From: Candidatus Uhrbacteria bacterium
Lineage (GTDB): Bacteria > Patescibacteriota > Patescibacteriia > JACQRZ01
DNA: 41,029 nt
Reading direction: 5' to 3'
Assembly (NCBI GenBank): GCA_016206155.1
Contig: JACQSC010000003.1
Coordinates: forward strand, 1 to 41,029
Shown here in pieces: positions 1 to 8,046 of this stretch. A program made the translations under genes and the position numbers. The notes beneath the pieces were generated by a model, which did no database searches, was not told where the DNA came from, and was given only the letters and a program-made list of their open reading frames with translations. How positions within the stretch are numbered: position 1 is the first letter of the stretch; each line of letters starts with the position of its first letter.

Positions 1-1
1 C

Positions 2-1498
2 GATAACGGCGATGTCACTCTGACTCATGCAGCAAACTCACTCTCCGTTGCTGGCGGTGATCTGAACGTCGAGATCATTGACGGTCAGACCATTAACCTT
101 GATGGCGACGGTTCACCGACTGCAGACATTCTCACGGTTGGTTCTGGTGATACTTCAGTCACTGACGGTGTTGACGCTCTCCAACTTACTTTCACCGCAT
201 CCAACGCTTCAGGAAACGTTGTTGACATTACCCCGTCAGTAACAAATGGTGGCGCTGGTGTTGCCGAGACATACAACGTCTTTGATGTCGACGCATTCAC
301 CGCAACATCAAACACTAATGCCGGTAATACCCTTGCTCTCAATGGTCTCAATTTTGGCACCCTCACTCAGACAGAGACTCTTGGTACTATCACTGCCACA
401 GCCCTGAACATTGGAACCGGGTGGGACACAGGGCTTTCAATAGGGGACAATACAACAGAAATTGCTCTTACAAGCACAACGGCAACAATCACTGTTGGGA
501 CGGGTATGACTACAGATTCGCTTGATATTAACGGTAACTTAACAATTCATCTTAACGGAACCCAGACTTCTGTCGCATTATGTGGATCTCATACCGGGGC
601 TGGCGGGGCTGCGGTATCAAATGTTCAGATAGTTGACTGTACTGGTACTCCTGCTGCTGACTATGCTGAGCAATATCCAATATATCAGGAAGCCAGAGCA
701 GCCGAACCAACAATCACGTACGGAGATATCGTAGTTCCTGGGACTAAGGTTGTTACGCAAGAAGATGAGTCCAATGGTCAGCGTCAGATCGTGCAGCTCG
801 TGAAATCCTCAAAACCATACCAGGGACCTGTTGCCGGTATTGTCTCAAATAACTATGGCGACTTTACCTCTGCTGGTTATAACATCAAGAAGGAAGACAA
901 CCCGATGCCGGTCGCTCTTGTCGGACGTGTGCCGGTTAACGTGACCAACGAAGGTGGTGCGATTGCGGTTGGTGACTTCGTTACCACCTCATCCACTGCT
1001 GGAAAGGGCATGAAGGCAACCAAGAAGGGTCGTGTCATCGGTATGGCGCTTGGCGCATTTGATGGCACCTCAGGACAGGTTATGGTACAGGTTATAAACA
1101 CCTGGTACGATCCGGAAGATGGCGGAGATAGCGCGGCATCGGCAAAGGACTTCTTTGTTGAAAACAGACTACAACTGGGCGTGGAGACCGTGACGGTTGC
1201 AGACGACGGCGTTGCGTCAAACAAGGCGCTCTCAGTACTGACGCCAAGCACTTCATACGTGGAGATCAAGTGTGAGGATTCCGATGGCTGTAACCTGCAG
1301 GTTGAAGAGACCAATGCTCGCGCAGGAGACCTGTTGTACCTCGCAAGCATTGGCGCCGGAGCGGTAGAGGTTGCGGATCGCGCAGGTGTCTTGAACGGCA
1401 CCAACCCGCTGTTGGCTGAGGATGATACTGCGATGTATATCTACACCAGCGGCAAGGCGAACAACCTCTGGGTGCAGTTGAGCCATTCGGATAACTAG
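2..1498 (+). CDS. C-terminal part of a large repetitive surface protein (5' truncated by window edge)
   Basis: Frame 2 is open from base 2 to the TAG at 1496-1498, so the listed ORF start at 506 is internal. Thr/Ser/Asn-rich beta-repeat sequence is followed by a 'GDIVVPGTKVV...SSKPYQGPVAGIVS...VALVGRVPVNVTNEGGAIAVGDFVTTSS..GKGMKAT..GRVIGMAL' segment resembling the IMC/peptidase-G2-like C-terminal module of surface/fibre proteins. Confidence 0.8.
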   Translation, partial: DNGDVTLTHAANSLSVAGGDLNVEIIDGQTINLDGDGSPTADILTVGSGDTSVTDGVDALQLTFTASNASGNVVDITPSVTNGGAGVAETYNVFDVDAFTATSNTNAGNTLALNGLNFGTLTQTETLGTITATALNIGTGWDTGLSIGDNTTEIALTSTTATITVGTGMTTDSLDINGNLTIHLNGTQTSVALCGSHTGAGGAAVSNVQIVDCTGTPAADYAEQYPIYQEARAAEPTITYGDIVVPGTKVVTQEDESNGQRQIVQLVKSSKPYQGPVAGIVSNNYGDFTSAGYNIKKEDNPMPVALVGRVPVNVTNEGGAIAVGDFVTTSSTAGKGMKATKKGRVIGMALGAFDGTSGQVMVQVINTWYDPEDGGDSAASAKDFFVENRLQLGVETVTVADDGVASNKALSVLTPSTSYVEIKCEDSDGCNLQVEETNARAGDLLYLASIGAGAVEVADRAGVLNGTNPLLAEDDTAMYIYTSGKANNLWVQLSHSDN

Positions 1499-1507
1499 GG
1501 TGAAACA

Positions 1508-1535
1508 GGGTACAGGGTACAGGGTACAGGGTACA
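1508..1535. repeat. Heptamer tandem repeat (GGGTACA)x4
   Basis: Direct reading: gggtacagggtacagggtacagggtaca, just after the stop codon at 1498. Confidence 0.95.
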
Positions 1536-1562
1536 GGGGTTAGTGAAGATGACAAAGAAAAT

Positions 1563-1594
1563 CATGGAGAGCCGGAGAAATCCGGTTCTCCATG
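1563..1594. repeat. Hairpin CATGGAGAGCCGGA-GAAA-TCCGGTTCTCCATG
   Basis: 14-bp inverted repeat (one G.U) with a GAAA tetraloop. Confidence 0.85.
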
Positions 1595-1617
1595 GGAACT
1601 GGAATCACGTTCTTGGG

Positions 1618-1664
1618 CTGGATCCCCCGGCAGAGCCGGGCAAGCTGGCCTTCGCCGGGATGAC
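1618..1664. repeat. Palindromic REP-like repeat, copy A, with a 20-nt nested insertion
   Basis: CTGGATCCC-[CCGGCAGAGCCGGGCAAGCT]-GGCCTTCGCCGGGATGAC; compare the uninterrupted copy at 31929-31955. Confidence 0.75.
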
Positions 1665-1682
1665 AGGAGAAAATAAAGCTCT

Positions 1683-2162
1683 ATGGCGGAACAAAACACT
1701 ACATTGGAGGAAAAAGTTGACGGATTGGTCACAACAGTCGGCGATCTTTCACAAACAGTTGATGGACTGGTTACAACAGTTGGTGACCTTTCGCAAACAG
1801 TTGATGGACTGGTTACAACAGTTGGTGATCTTGCCGTATCAATGGATGAGCTTGCCAGGATGATAAAGGGCGGGTTTGATGCTGTTGACAAGCGATTTGA
1901 TGCCGTTGAAAAAGATGTTGGTCAACTCAAGACAGACGTCAGTGGGCTCAAGACCGATGTGGGGTACCTTAAATCTCAAATGGTGACAAAGGAATATCTC
2001 GACAAGAAGCTTGGCGATCTGTGGGGTGACGTCATTGTTCTATTTCGCAAAGAGGATAAGAGGGTTTCTGGGATTGTTTCAGTGCTTGAAGAAAAGGCAG
2101 TATTCTCTAGTGCGGATGTTCAGCAGCTTGACAAACTTCGGCCGCTGGTAGTGATTGATTAA
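1683..2162 (+). CDS. Coiled-coil protein with tandem DGLVTTVGDLSQTV repeats
   Basis: ORF 159 aa; three 42-bp units at about 1716-1841 encode the 14-aa repeat, followed by FDAV/LKTDV heptad-like repeats. Confidence 0.75.
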   Translation: MAEQNTTLEEKVDGLVTTVGDLSQTVDGLVTTVGDLSQTVDGLVTTVGDLAVSMDELARMIKGGFDAVDKRFDAVEKDVGQLKTDVSGLKTDVGYLKSQMVTKEYLDKKLGDLWGDVIVLFRKEDKRVSGIVSVLEEKAVFSSADVQQLDKLRPLVVID

Positions 2163-2174
2163 GATTAAGGGCAC

Positions 2175-2765
2175 GTGAAGAACGTTCTTTACAGTAAGGT
2201 TTTTCAAAGTATTGCGGGGATCGTCGTGATTGCCGGACTGGTCGGCGGGGGATACTGGGTGTGGAGAGAGCAAAAAACGCCAAAGTTCTACGATCCGGAC
2301 ATTCAGGTGGGGTTCAAGTACTCGCCAGATCTGGTTGGACAGCGGGCATACGATGAGCGTGATGTTGCTGACAAGATTGTGTATCGCATAAAGAACGGCG
2401 AGAAGGTTGATAGCCCGATATTGGTGACCGTGAAGTGGGAGACTGGTTTGCGGAAGGTGAGCAGTGTGCTGCGGTACGACATCCGCGACATTTTGCTTGA
2501 TAACGCCGACAAGCAGTTTGCCAAGCAGTACATCAAGTACGAGAAGAAGAACGAGCGGAAGTTTGACTGGCAAGGCAAGAAAGCGGCTGAGATGGAATTT
2601 GAGTACCTTTCACCTCTTGGCGTCTTCATCCGCCAGCGGATGATGATTCTGATGCGTGATGAGGATACCGCGGTGTACATTTCCGCGCAAACACGGCAGA
2701 AGGAATACGATGCGATAAACAAGAAGTACTTTGAGAAGATATTCAGAACAATTGGGTTTAAATAA
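2175..2765 (+). CDS. Single-pass membrane protein of unknown function (196 aa)
   Basis: N-terminal TM segment IAGIVVIAGLVGGGYWVW then a soluble alpha/beta domain. Confidence 0.65.
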   Translation: MKNVLYSKVFQSIAGIVVIAGLVGGGYWVWREQKTPKFYDPDIQVGFKYSPDLVGQRAYDERDVADKIVYRIKNGEKVDSPILVTVKWETGLRKVSSVLRYDIRDILLDNADKQFAKQYIKYEKKNERKFDWQGKKAAEMEFEYLSPLGVFIRQRMMILMRDEDTAVYISAQTRQKEYDAINKKYFEKIFRTIGFK

Positions 2766-2779
2766 AAACGAGCGATGCA

Positions 2780-2845
2780 AAAAACTACAAGACAGAATTT
2801 AACATTAATTACCTTTGAATTTTGAGTTGTAGTTTTTTCTTTTTA
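2780..2845 (+). terminator. Intrinsic terminator-like hairpin with long loop
   Basis: AAAACTACAA ... TTGTAGTTTT followed by a T-rich tract. Confidence 0.55.
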
Positions 2846-2871
2846 ACCGTTTTTTTGCTTTACACCTTTTT

Positions 2872-4989
2872 ATGAAAAAAATCATCTCCACGGTCTTGCT
2901 CTTCTCACTGATTTTTGGAACCATTGGGGTTGGCGCACTGCCTGCCAGCGCACAGCCGTTGAACTATGCGACAGTCGATGCGACGGTTTCCTTTTCCGGA
3001 TCGGGCAGGACACTCACCATTCGCGCAGGCAGCACTGCCGACTCTCTGCTGATTGGCACCACCAACATGACGGTGAGCATTTCTTCTGGACAGACATTTA
3101 CTGTTCGGGATACGGGAACGACGAATAGCACCTTTCGCAAGATTGATGTGAGCGATGGCACGACCACCGGGTGCGCGTCTGGCAACGTGGGAAGTGAGGT
3201 AATCATCTCAATTGGAACAGGAACTCGCACGGTTATTATCACGCCCACAGATATCAGCGTCTCCTGTAACGCGGTAGCAGTCGCAGCAGGCGGTGGCGGC
3301 GGAGGCGGTACGACAACGACAACGACCACCACAACAACAGAGCAGACAGCCGAGCAGAAAGCCGCCGCTGATGTTGCGGCAAAGGCAGCGGCAGACAAGA
3401 AAGCCACAGATGAAAAGGTAGCACAGGAGAAAACAGCAGAAGCAACCCTCCAGCCCGTGACCGTAAAAACAGTTGACGTAGCGGTGACCGATACAAAACA
3501 GGTGCAAGACGTTGCAACGGGGGTGACCGCTGCCGACCTTGGCGTTGGGACTGTTACGGCTTCAAACCTAACGGTTAAGAAGACAGGCGAGGCAACGAAA
3601 GAGATAGCAGGAGAAAAACCAACGATAGATAAGCAAATCAAAGCCGCGCTGGAAAAGGATGCTCGTGACGACACCGCAAAAAAAGCGCTTACCGATGTTA
3701 GAAGCGCCGTTTCTCTCGGAAGTCTGAAGGCCCTGCCAACGAGCACAAAGGTTGAGTCATTCACCGTGAGTGACAAGACATCGGGGAAGAGCGTGAGCGT
3801 CTCAAAGGTGAGCCAGAGCGTTCAGGCAAAAGAAACACTGCAAAACGTGAAGATTCTCGTCACCATTCCAAAAGACGTTGCAAAGAGCGCGTCAGAGTTG
3901 ACCTTTCCTGGCCTCAAGCCAACAATTATTCAGGACGACCCGATTGTTGAGTGGACCATTGCCGAGCTGAAGGCGGGTGAGCAGGCAGAGCTTTCCTATC
4001 AAGTAAACAAGAAGATTGAGTCGATTGATACGAAGGTTGTCGCAACCGCATCGGCGCCAATTTCAAAAGAAACAGTGTTTGTATTTAAGGACGGCAAGTT
4101 TGTCGCCGTGAGTAAAGAGGAAGCCGCGCGCATTGAAGCAGAAGCGGCGGCATCCGCCGCCGCTAAAGCTCCGGCGCAACCAGAGGAAAAAGCGCCAATT
4201 TCTGAGAAACAGGAGAAACCGGTGTCCATAGAAGTGCCTTCGCCCCAGGCAGTGGCTGTTGCGCGGGCAAAGCACATCGATGATATCGTAAAGAACGAAG
4301 CGCCGGCATTGGCAAGCGCGCTGAGCGTAGCCGCATTCCTTGAAGCGTTGAACCATGCAACGGGACAGGCGCTTGTACGTAATGAGGCGGCAGAAGACAA
4401 GACGATCTCAGACATTTTGCCAAAGCTCAACATCGACCTCAAGGCGCTCCTTGCGGCGGCGCGGCTCAGCATGGCGGCGGTGACCGATAGTAACGGGAAG
4501 CCCGCTTCTATAGATGGGGCGAGCTTAGAGCGTATCGTTGCATACATCACCTATGGCACGCCGACAACGTTGAAGATTGGCGCCGGCGAGCGCGCGGGCG
4601 TGCTCAACAGCTATATAGCCGCGTGCGGCAAGGTGCCAAGCAAAGAGGGCGAGTGGGCAGACCTTCTCAAGATTGCGGGCGGACGATTCCCTGCCGGCAC
4701 GTGCGATCTGACCAAGGAGCGCGCGGGAGCAAACTTCAAACGCGTGTACAAGCGCGATGCGCGCAAGGAAAACGCGAATGATCAGGCGGCGTTGACGATC
4801 ATGCAGTATGGCCTTTTGCCGGTAAAGGCTGTGAAGGTCGGCGAAGGGGCGGCGGTTGTACCGAACCGCGATACGCAAAAAGAAAAACAAGCAATCCTCG
4901 CATTCAAAAAGATCTTTGGCTACTATCCCTCGACGGCAACGGCATGGAATGTTGTCCGCGCCATAGCATACTCCGGCACGCAAAGGTAA
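2872..4989 (+). CDS. Secreted/surface protein with signal peptide, Thr-rich linker and a C-terminal 'FKKIFGYYPSTATAWNVVRAIAYSGT' module
   Basis: ORF 705 aa; MKKIISTVLLFSLIFGTIGVGALPASAQP signal peptide; GGGGGGGTTTTTTTTTT linker. Confidence 0.75.
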   Translation: MKKIISTVLLFSLIFGTIGVGALPASAQPLNYATVDATVSFSGSGRTLTIRAGSTADSLLIGTTNMTVSISSGQTFTVRDTGTTNSTFRKIDVSDGTTTGCASGNVGSEVIISIGTGTRTVIITPTDISVSCNAVAVAAGGGGGGGTTTTTTTTTTEQTAEQKAAADVAAKAAADKKATDEKVAQEKTAEATLQPVTVKTVDVAVTDTKQVQDVATGVTAADLGVGTVTASNLTVKKTGEATKEIAGEKPTIDKQIKAALEKDARDDTAKKALTDVRSAVSLGSLKALPTSTKVESFTVSDKTSGKSVSVSKVSQSVQAKETLQNVKILVTIPKDVAKSASELTFPGLKPTIIQDDPIVEWTIAELKAGEQAELSYQVNKKIESIDTKVVATASAPISKETVFVFKDGKFVAVSKEEAARIEAEAAASAAAKAPAQPEEKAPISEKQEKPVSIEVPSPQAVAVARAKHIDDIVKNEAPALASALSVAAFLEALNHATGQALVRNEAAEDKTISDILPKLNIDLKALLAAARLSMAAVTDSNGKPASIDGASLERIVAYITYGTPTTLKIGAGERAGVLNSYIAACGKVPSKEGEWADLLKIAGGRFPAGTCDLTKERAGANFKRVYKRDARKENANDQAALTIMQYGLLPVKAVKVGEGAAVVPNRDTQKEKQAILAFKKIFGYYPSTATAWNVVRAIAYSGTQR

Positions 4990-4993
4990 GATT

Positions 4994-5021
4994 TTGACAT
5001 TATAGCGAGGTTTGGTACACT
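4994..5021 (+). promoter_or_regulatory. Sigma70-like promoter
   Basis: TTGACA (4994-4999), 16 nt, TACACT (5016-5021). Confidence 0.7.
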
Positions 5022-5041
5022 CGGAGGATTATCATCCTCCG
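5022..5041 (+). promoter_or_regulatory. Inverted repeat CGGAGGAT-TATC-ATCCTCCG between promoter and start codon
   Basis: Perfect 8-bp inverted repeat ending 1 nt before the ATG at 5043. Confidence 0.6.
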
Positions 5042-5042
5042 T

Positions 5043-5738
5043 ATGGACCTTGCGAACAAGCGACAAACAGTAACCCTTCTTCTTGTGTGGGCCGCTCTTC
5101 TTGCGGCGGCCTGGTTTGCTTCACCCGCGTTTATGCGATCGGCGTTGCGGCTTTCTGCTTCGTTGCCGCATCGCGCAGTGACATCCGAGCTTTCCGTAGA
5201 TGATCGTGCGGCAACGCGAGTCGAGATTAATGATCTTCGCAAAAAGATTTTTTCAAAAAAACAGCAAGGTGATACGAGCGTTACTGACGATGCGCTTGAA
5301 CTGGCAATTCGTTATGAAAAGCTCGGCGCGTACTGGAAGGCAAAGCAGAGTCTTTCGCATATCCTAAAGCGTGAGAGCGCCAATGCTCAGGCATGGATGC
5401 ATCTGTCACGCATCTTCGAGGGACTGACGCTCTATAGCGACGCGGCAGAAGCATGGCGCACAACCATTGAGCTTGATCCAAAAAATCCATCCAACTACGC
5501 GCGGCTCGCCTACGTGCTTGACCGGCGCTTCAACGATAGCTTTAGCGCCAACGGTGTGTATGTTGAGGGCCTGGTGCGCTCCGGCAATACGCCAGAGCTC
5601 ATGCGATCGTATGCCCTGTTTCTTGAACGCATCGGAGAGAAGAACGCAGCCCTGCTCTACTGGAGGGCGTTGTTTGAAAAAGAACCTCAAGACACTTCAA
5701 TTCAGGACCGAATCCGTGATCTGGAGAATACAATGTGA
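5043..5738 (+). CDS. TPR-repeat protein with N-terminal TM helix
   Basis: TPR-like helices: 'ANAQAWMHLSRIFEGLTLYSDAAEAWRTTIELDPKNPSNYARLAYVL'. Confidence 0.75.
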   Translation: MDLANKRQTVTLLLVWAALLAAAWFASPAFMRSALRLSASLPHRAVTSELSVDDRAATRVEINDLRKKIFSKKQQGDTSVTDDALELAIRYEKLGAYWKAKQSLSHILKRESANAQAWMHLSRIFEGLTLYSDAAEAWRTTIELDPKNPSNYARLAYVLDRRFNDSFSANGVYVEGLVRSGNTPELMRSYALFLERIGEKNAALLYWRALFEKEPQDTSIQDRIRDLENTM

Positions 5739-5754
5739 TATAATTGTTTCGCAG

Positions 5755-5822
5755 GCCGGTGGCTTGGTGCAGAATCAGAATCGGTACTCTGGATTCTCCG
5801 GGTTCAAATCCCGGCACCGGCT
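5755..5822 (+). tRNA. tRNA-like gene, isotype uncertain (Gln(CTG)?); non-canonical anticodon region
   Basis: Perfect acceptor GCCGGTG/CACCGGC and T-arm CCGGG-TTCAAAT-CCCGG, upstream TATAAT at 5739-5744; total only 68 nt and no clean 5-bp/7-nt anticodon arm. Confidence 0.55.
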
Positions 5823-5847
5823 TTGCAATGTTATCCACAAGACACTC

Positions 5848-5875
5848 TTGACAACTGGTTAAATTGTGCTACTAT
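5848..5875 (+). promoter_or_regulatory. Promoter of candidate small RNA
   Basis: TTGACA (5848-5853), 16 nt, TACTAT (5870-5875). Confidence 0.6.
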
Positions 5876-5881
5876 TATTCT

Positions 5882-5966
5882 AGATTACCGATTCTGGTTC
5901 ATTTGCACCTCGTGTGCTGCACCATGCAGAATCATGAAGAAGCCCCGAAAGGGGTTTTTTCTTTTG
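5882..5966 (+). ncRNA. Candidate about 85-nt small RNA
   Basis: Own promoter, internal GATTCTG...CAGAATC stem, intrinsic terminator; no convincing ORF. Confidence 0.45.
5941..5966 (+). terminator. Intrinsic terminator
   Basis: AGCCCCGAAAGGGGTTTTTTCTTTT. Confidence 0.8.
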
Positions 5967-5968
5967 TC

Positions 5969-5996
5969 TTGAAAAGTATACACAAGCAGGTATACT
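5969..5996 (+). promoter_or_regulatory. Promoter of S8 protease gene, implying a leaderless transcript
   Basis: TTGAAA (5969-5974), 16 nt, TATACT (5991-5996); ATG at 6004. Confidence 0.65.
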
Positions 5997-6003
5997 ATGG
6001 AAT

Positions 6004-8034
6004 ATGAAACGCATTATCCTTGCCGTGATTTTTTTTGTTATTTCCGGGAGCTTGGCGCCCCTTTCTTTTTCTCGTGCTGTCGCAGCCGGCATAACCCCCA
6101 ACGATCCTCTTGTTGGCCGTCAGCGCTATCTTGAGCAAATTGGCGCGCAAGGGGCATGGAGTGTGACAATCGGATCGCCGTCTGTTGTCGTCGCGGTTTT
6201 GGATTCTGGACTCGACATGAACCATCCGGACATTCAAGATGCGCTCTGGACAAACATCGCGGAGATCCCGGGGGATGGCATTGACAATGATGGGAATGGG
6301 TATGTGGATGATATCCGCGGGTGGGACTTCATTAATGACATTCCCGATCCCAACCCAAAGTTTGGCGGCGACTTTCTCTACGCGGGCATTCACCACGGTA
6401 CGCTTATCGCCGGCATCATTGCCGCGCGCGGAAACAACGGTCTTGGCATCGCCGGCATTTCGTGGAAGAGCCGCATTATGCCTCTGCGGGTACTTACCAA
6501 CCAAGGAGAGGGGAACGTGTTTGACGTTGCGCGCGCGATTGATTACGCGATTCAAAAAAAAGCAACCATCATCAATTTAAGTTTTCTCGGAACAGACGAA
6601 AGCGGCTATCTGCGCGGCGCAATCCATCGCGCCATTGATGCGGGCATTGTTGTCATCGCCGCTGCCGGCAACAATGAGGCCGGGAAAAGGGGATTCAATC
6701 TCGATGCGTCTCCGGTGTTCCCCGCGTGTTTTAATAATTCGCTTGACGGTGTGATCGCGGTTGGGTCTATCGATGCGTTGGGCCAGAAAGTTCCCTTCTC
6801 TAATTTTGGTACCTGTATCGACGTTGTCGCACCGGGCCAGGATCTCTACGCGACGCAAGCCGTTAATTATGAACGATTCGGCTTTGACCATTTTTACGGA
6901 GGGGGGTGGTCTGGCACATCGCTTTCAACCGCGATGGTTACGGGCGTTGTTGCGCTCATGAAGGCGGCCAATCCATCGTTGTCGCCCTCAGACATCGCCG
7001 GATTATTCCGGAAGAACTGCGATTCGGTCGATGCCCTTAATCCCAGCTACAAAGGAAAGCTCGGATGTGGGCAATTGAATGCCGCAAAGCTCGTGCGCTC
7101 AGCGCTTGACACCAGAGAGCCGCACAACAGCGGTGCGGGTGCGGCAATCACCATTGCAGGCGCTGACGGAACAGTGCCGGTATCTTTTTTTGATCAAAGG
7201 GGAGTTTCCATAAAGGATAGAAAGCCATTTTTTCCCTTTGCGCCGTTTCGCGTGCCGTATACAATTGGCACATCTTTTCAAAGCGGACTCACGGTTGTCG
7301 CCGCGGGCGCCGGTGGCGGACCACACGTTCGCGTCTTTAATCGAGAGGGCGCGCTTGTGAGCCAATTCTTCGCGTATGATAAGCGATGGCGCATTGGCGC
7401 AGTTGCGGCAATTGGCGATATTGATGGCGATGGAGAGGAAGAGATTGTCACGGCGCCCGCGTCACGGGGAGGCGCGCACGTGAAGATTTTTTCGCTTTCA
7501 GGCATATTTAAGAAAAGCTTCTTTGCCTATTCCAAGGATATGCGTACCGGCTATACGCTGGCTCTTGGCGACATAAACAACGACGGCAAAAAAGATATTG
7601 TGATCTCAGCCGCCGGCGGTGCCGCTGGAGGATCAGTCAAGGTTTTTTCCTGGGAGGGGAGACTCCTGACTCAATTTGTCGCATATCCAAACAGCGCCAT
7701 TGATGAGCTAGCCCTCGCGATTGGCGATGTAAATGGCGATCAAGAAGAAGAGATTGTCGTAGCACCGGCACGAGGACGCGCACCGCTCGCTATTTTTTCA
7801 AAAGCTGGTGTATTGATGCACGCGGCATTTCCGTATGGGCAGGGATATGAGCGCGGCATGTCACTGGCTATTGGCGATGTCGGCGGGAATGGTCGAAATG
7901 AAATCGTCGCAGTTCCGCGCACACGCGCACCGGCGCATGTGCAGATTCTTGACGGGAGCGGCAAGACCGTAGGGACCTTTTTTACTTCATCGCCAGACGT
8001 ACGCACGGGTTTTATCATAACACTTGTTCCATAA
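6004..8034 (+). CDS. Secreted subtilisin-like (S8) serine protease with C-terminal FG-GAP/VCBS-type repeats
   Basis: Asp motif VVVAVLDSGLDMNHPDI, His motif HHGTLIAGIIAA, Ser motif GTSLSTAMVTGVVAL; repeats such as AIGDIDGDGEEEIVTAP, ALGDINNDGKKDIV, AIGDVNGDQEEEIVVAP. Confidence 0.93.
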   Translation: MKRIILAVIFFVISGSLAPLSFSRAVAAGITPNDPLVGRQRYLEQIGAQGAWSVTIGSPSVVVAVLDSGLDMNHPDIQDALWTNIAEIPGDGIDNDGNGYVDDIRGWDFINDIPDPNPKFGGDFLYAGIHHGTLIAGIIAARGNNGLGIAGISWKSRIMPLRVLTNQGEGNVFDVARAIDYAIQKKATIINLSFLGTDESGYLRGAIHRAIDAGIVVIAAAGNNEAGKRGFNLDASPVFPACFNNSLDGVIAVGSIDALGQKVPFSNFGTCIDVVAPGQDLYATQAVNYERFGFDHFYGGGWSGTSLSTAMVTGVVALMKAANPSLSPSDIAGLFRKNCDSVDALNPSYKGKLGCGQLNAAKLVRSALDTREPHNSGAGAAITIAGADGTVPVSFFDQRGVSIKDRKPFFPFAPFRVPYTIGTSFQSGLTVVAAGAGGGPHVRVFNREGALVSQFFAYDKRWRIGAVAAIGDIDGDGEEEIVTAPASRGGAHVKIFSLSGIFKKSFFAYSKDMRTGYTLALGDINNDGKKDIVISAAGGAAGGSVKVFSWEGRLLTQFVAYPNSAIDELALAIGDVNGDQEEEIVVAPARGRAPLAIFSKAGVLMHAAFPYGQGYERGMSLAIGDVGGNGRNEIVAVPRTRAPAHVQILDGSGKTVGTFFTSSPDVRTGFIITLVP

Positions 8035-8046
8035 CATATACCCTCT

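Noticed and set aside
1253-1565. Minus-strand ORFs of 99-100 aa spanning the (GGGTACA) repeat
   Set aside because: They consist of repeat-derived sequence (PCTLYPVPCT) plus antisense of a real gene; no support as proteins.
3310-3350. Thr-rich tract in the surface protein as a phase-variable microsatellite
   Set aside because: The run uses mixed ACG/ACA/ACC codons and is not a homopolymer or a perfect unit repeat.
2964-3776. Long minus-strand ORFs (2964-3776, 3999-4550, 877-1404 and others) opposite well-supported genes
   Set aside because: They mirror codon bias of the sense genes, give Ser/Val/Arg-rich low-complexity translations and show no recognisable domain.
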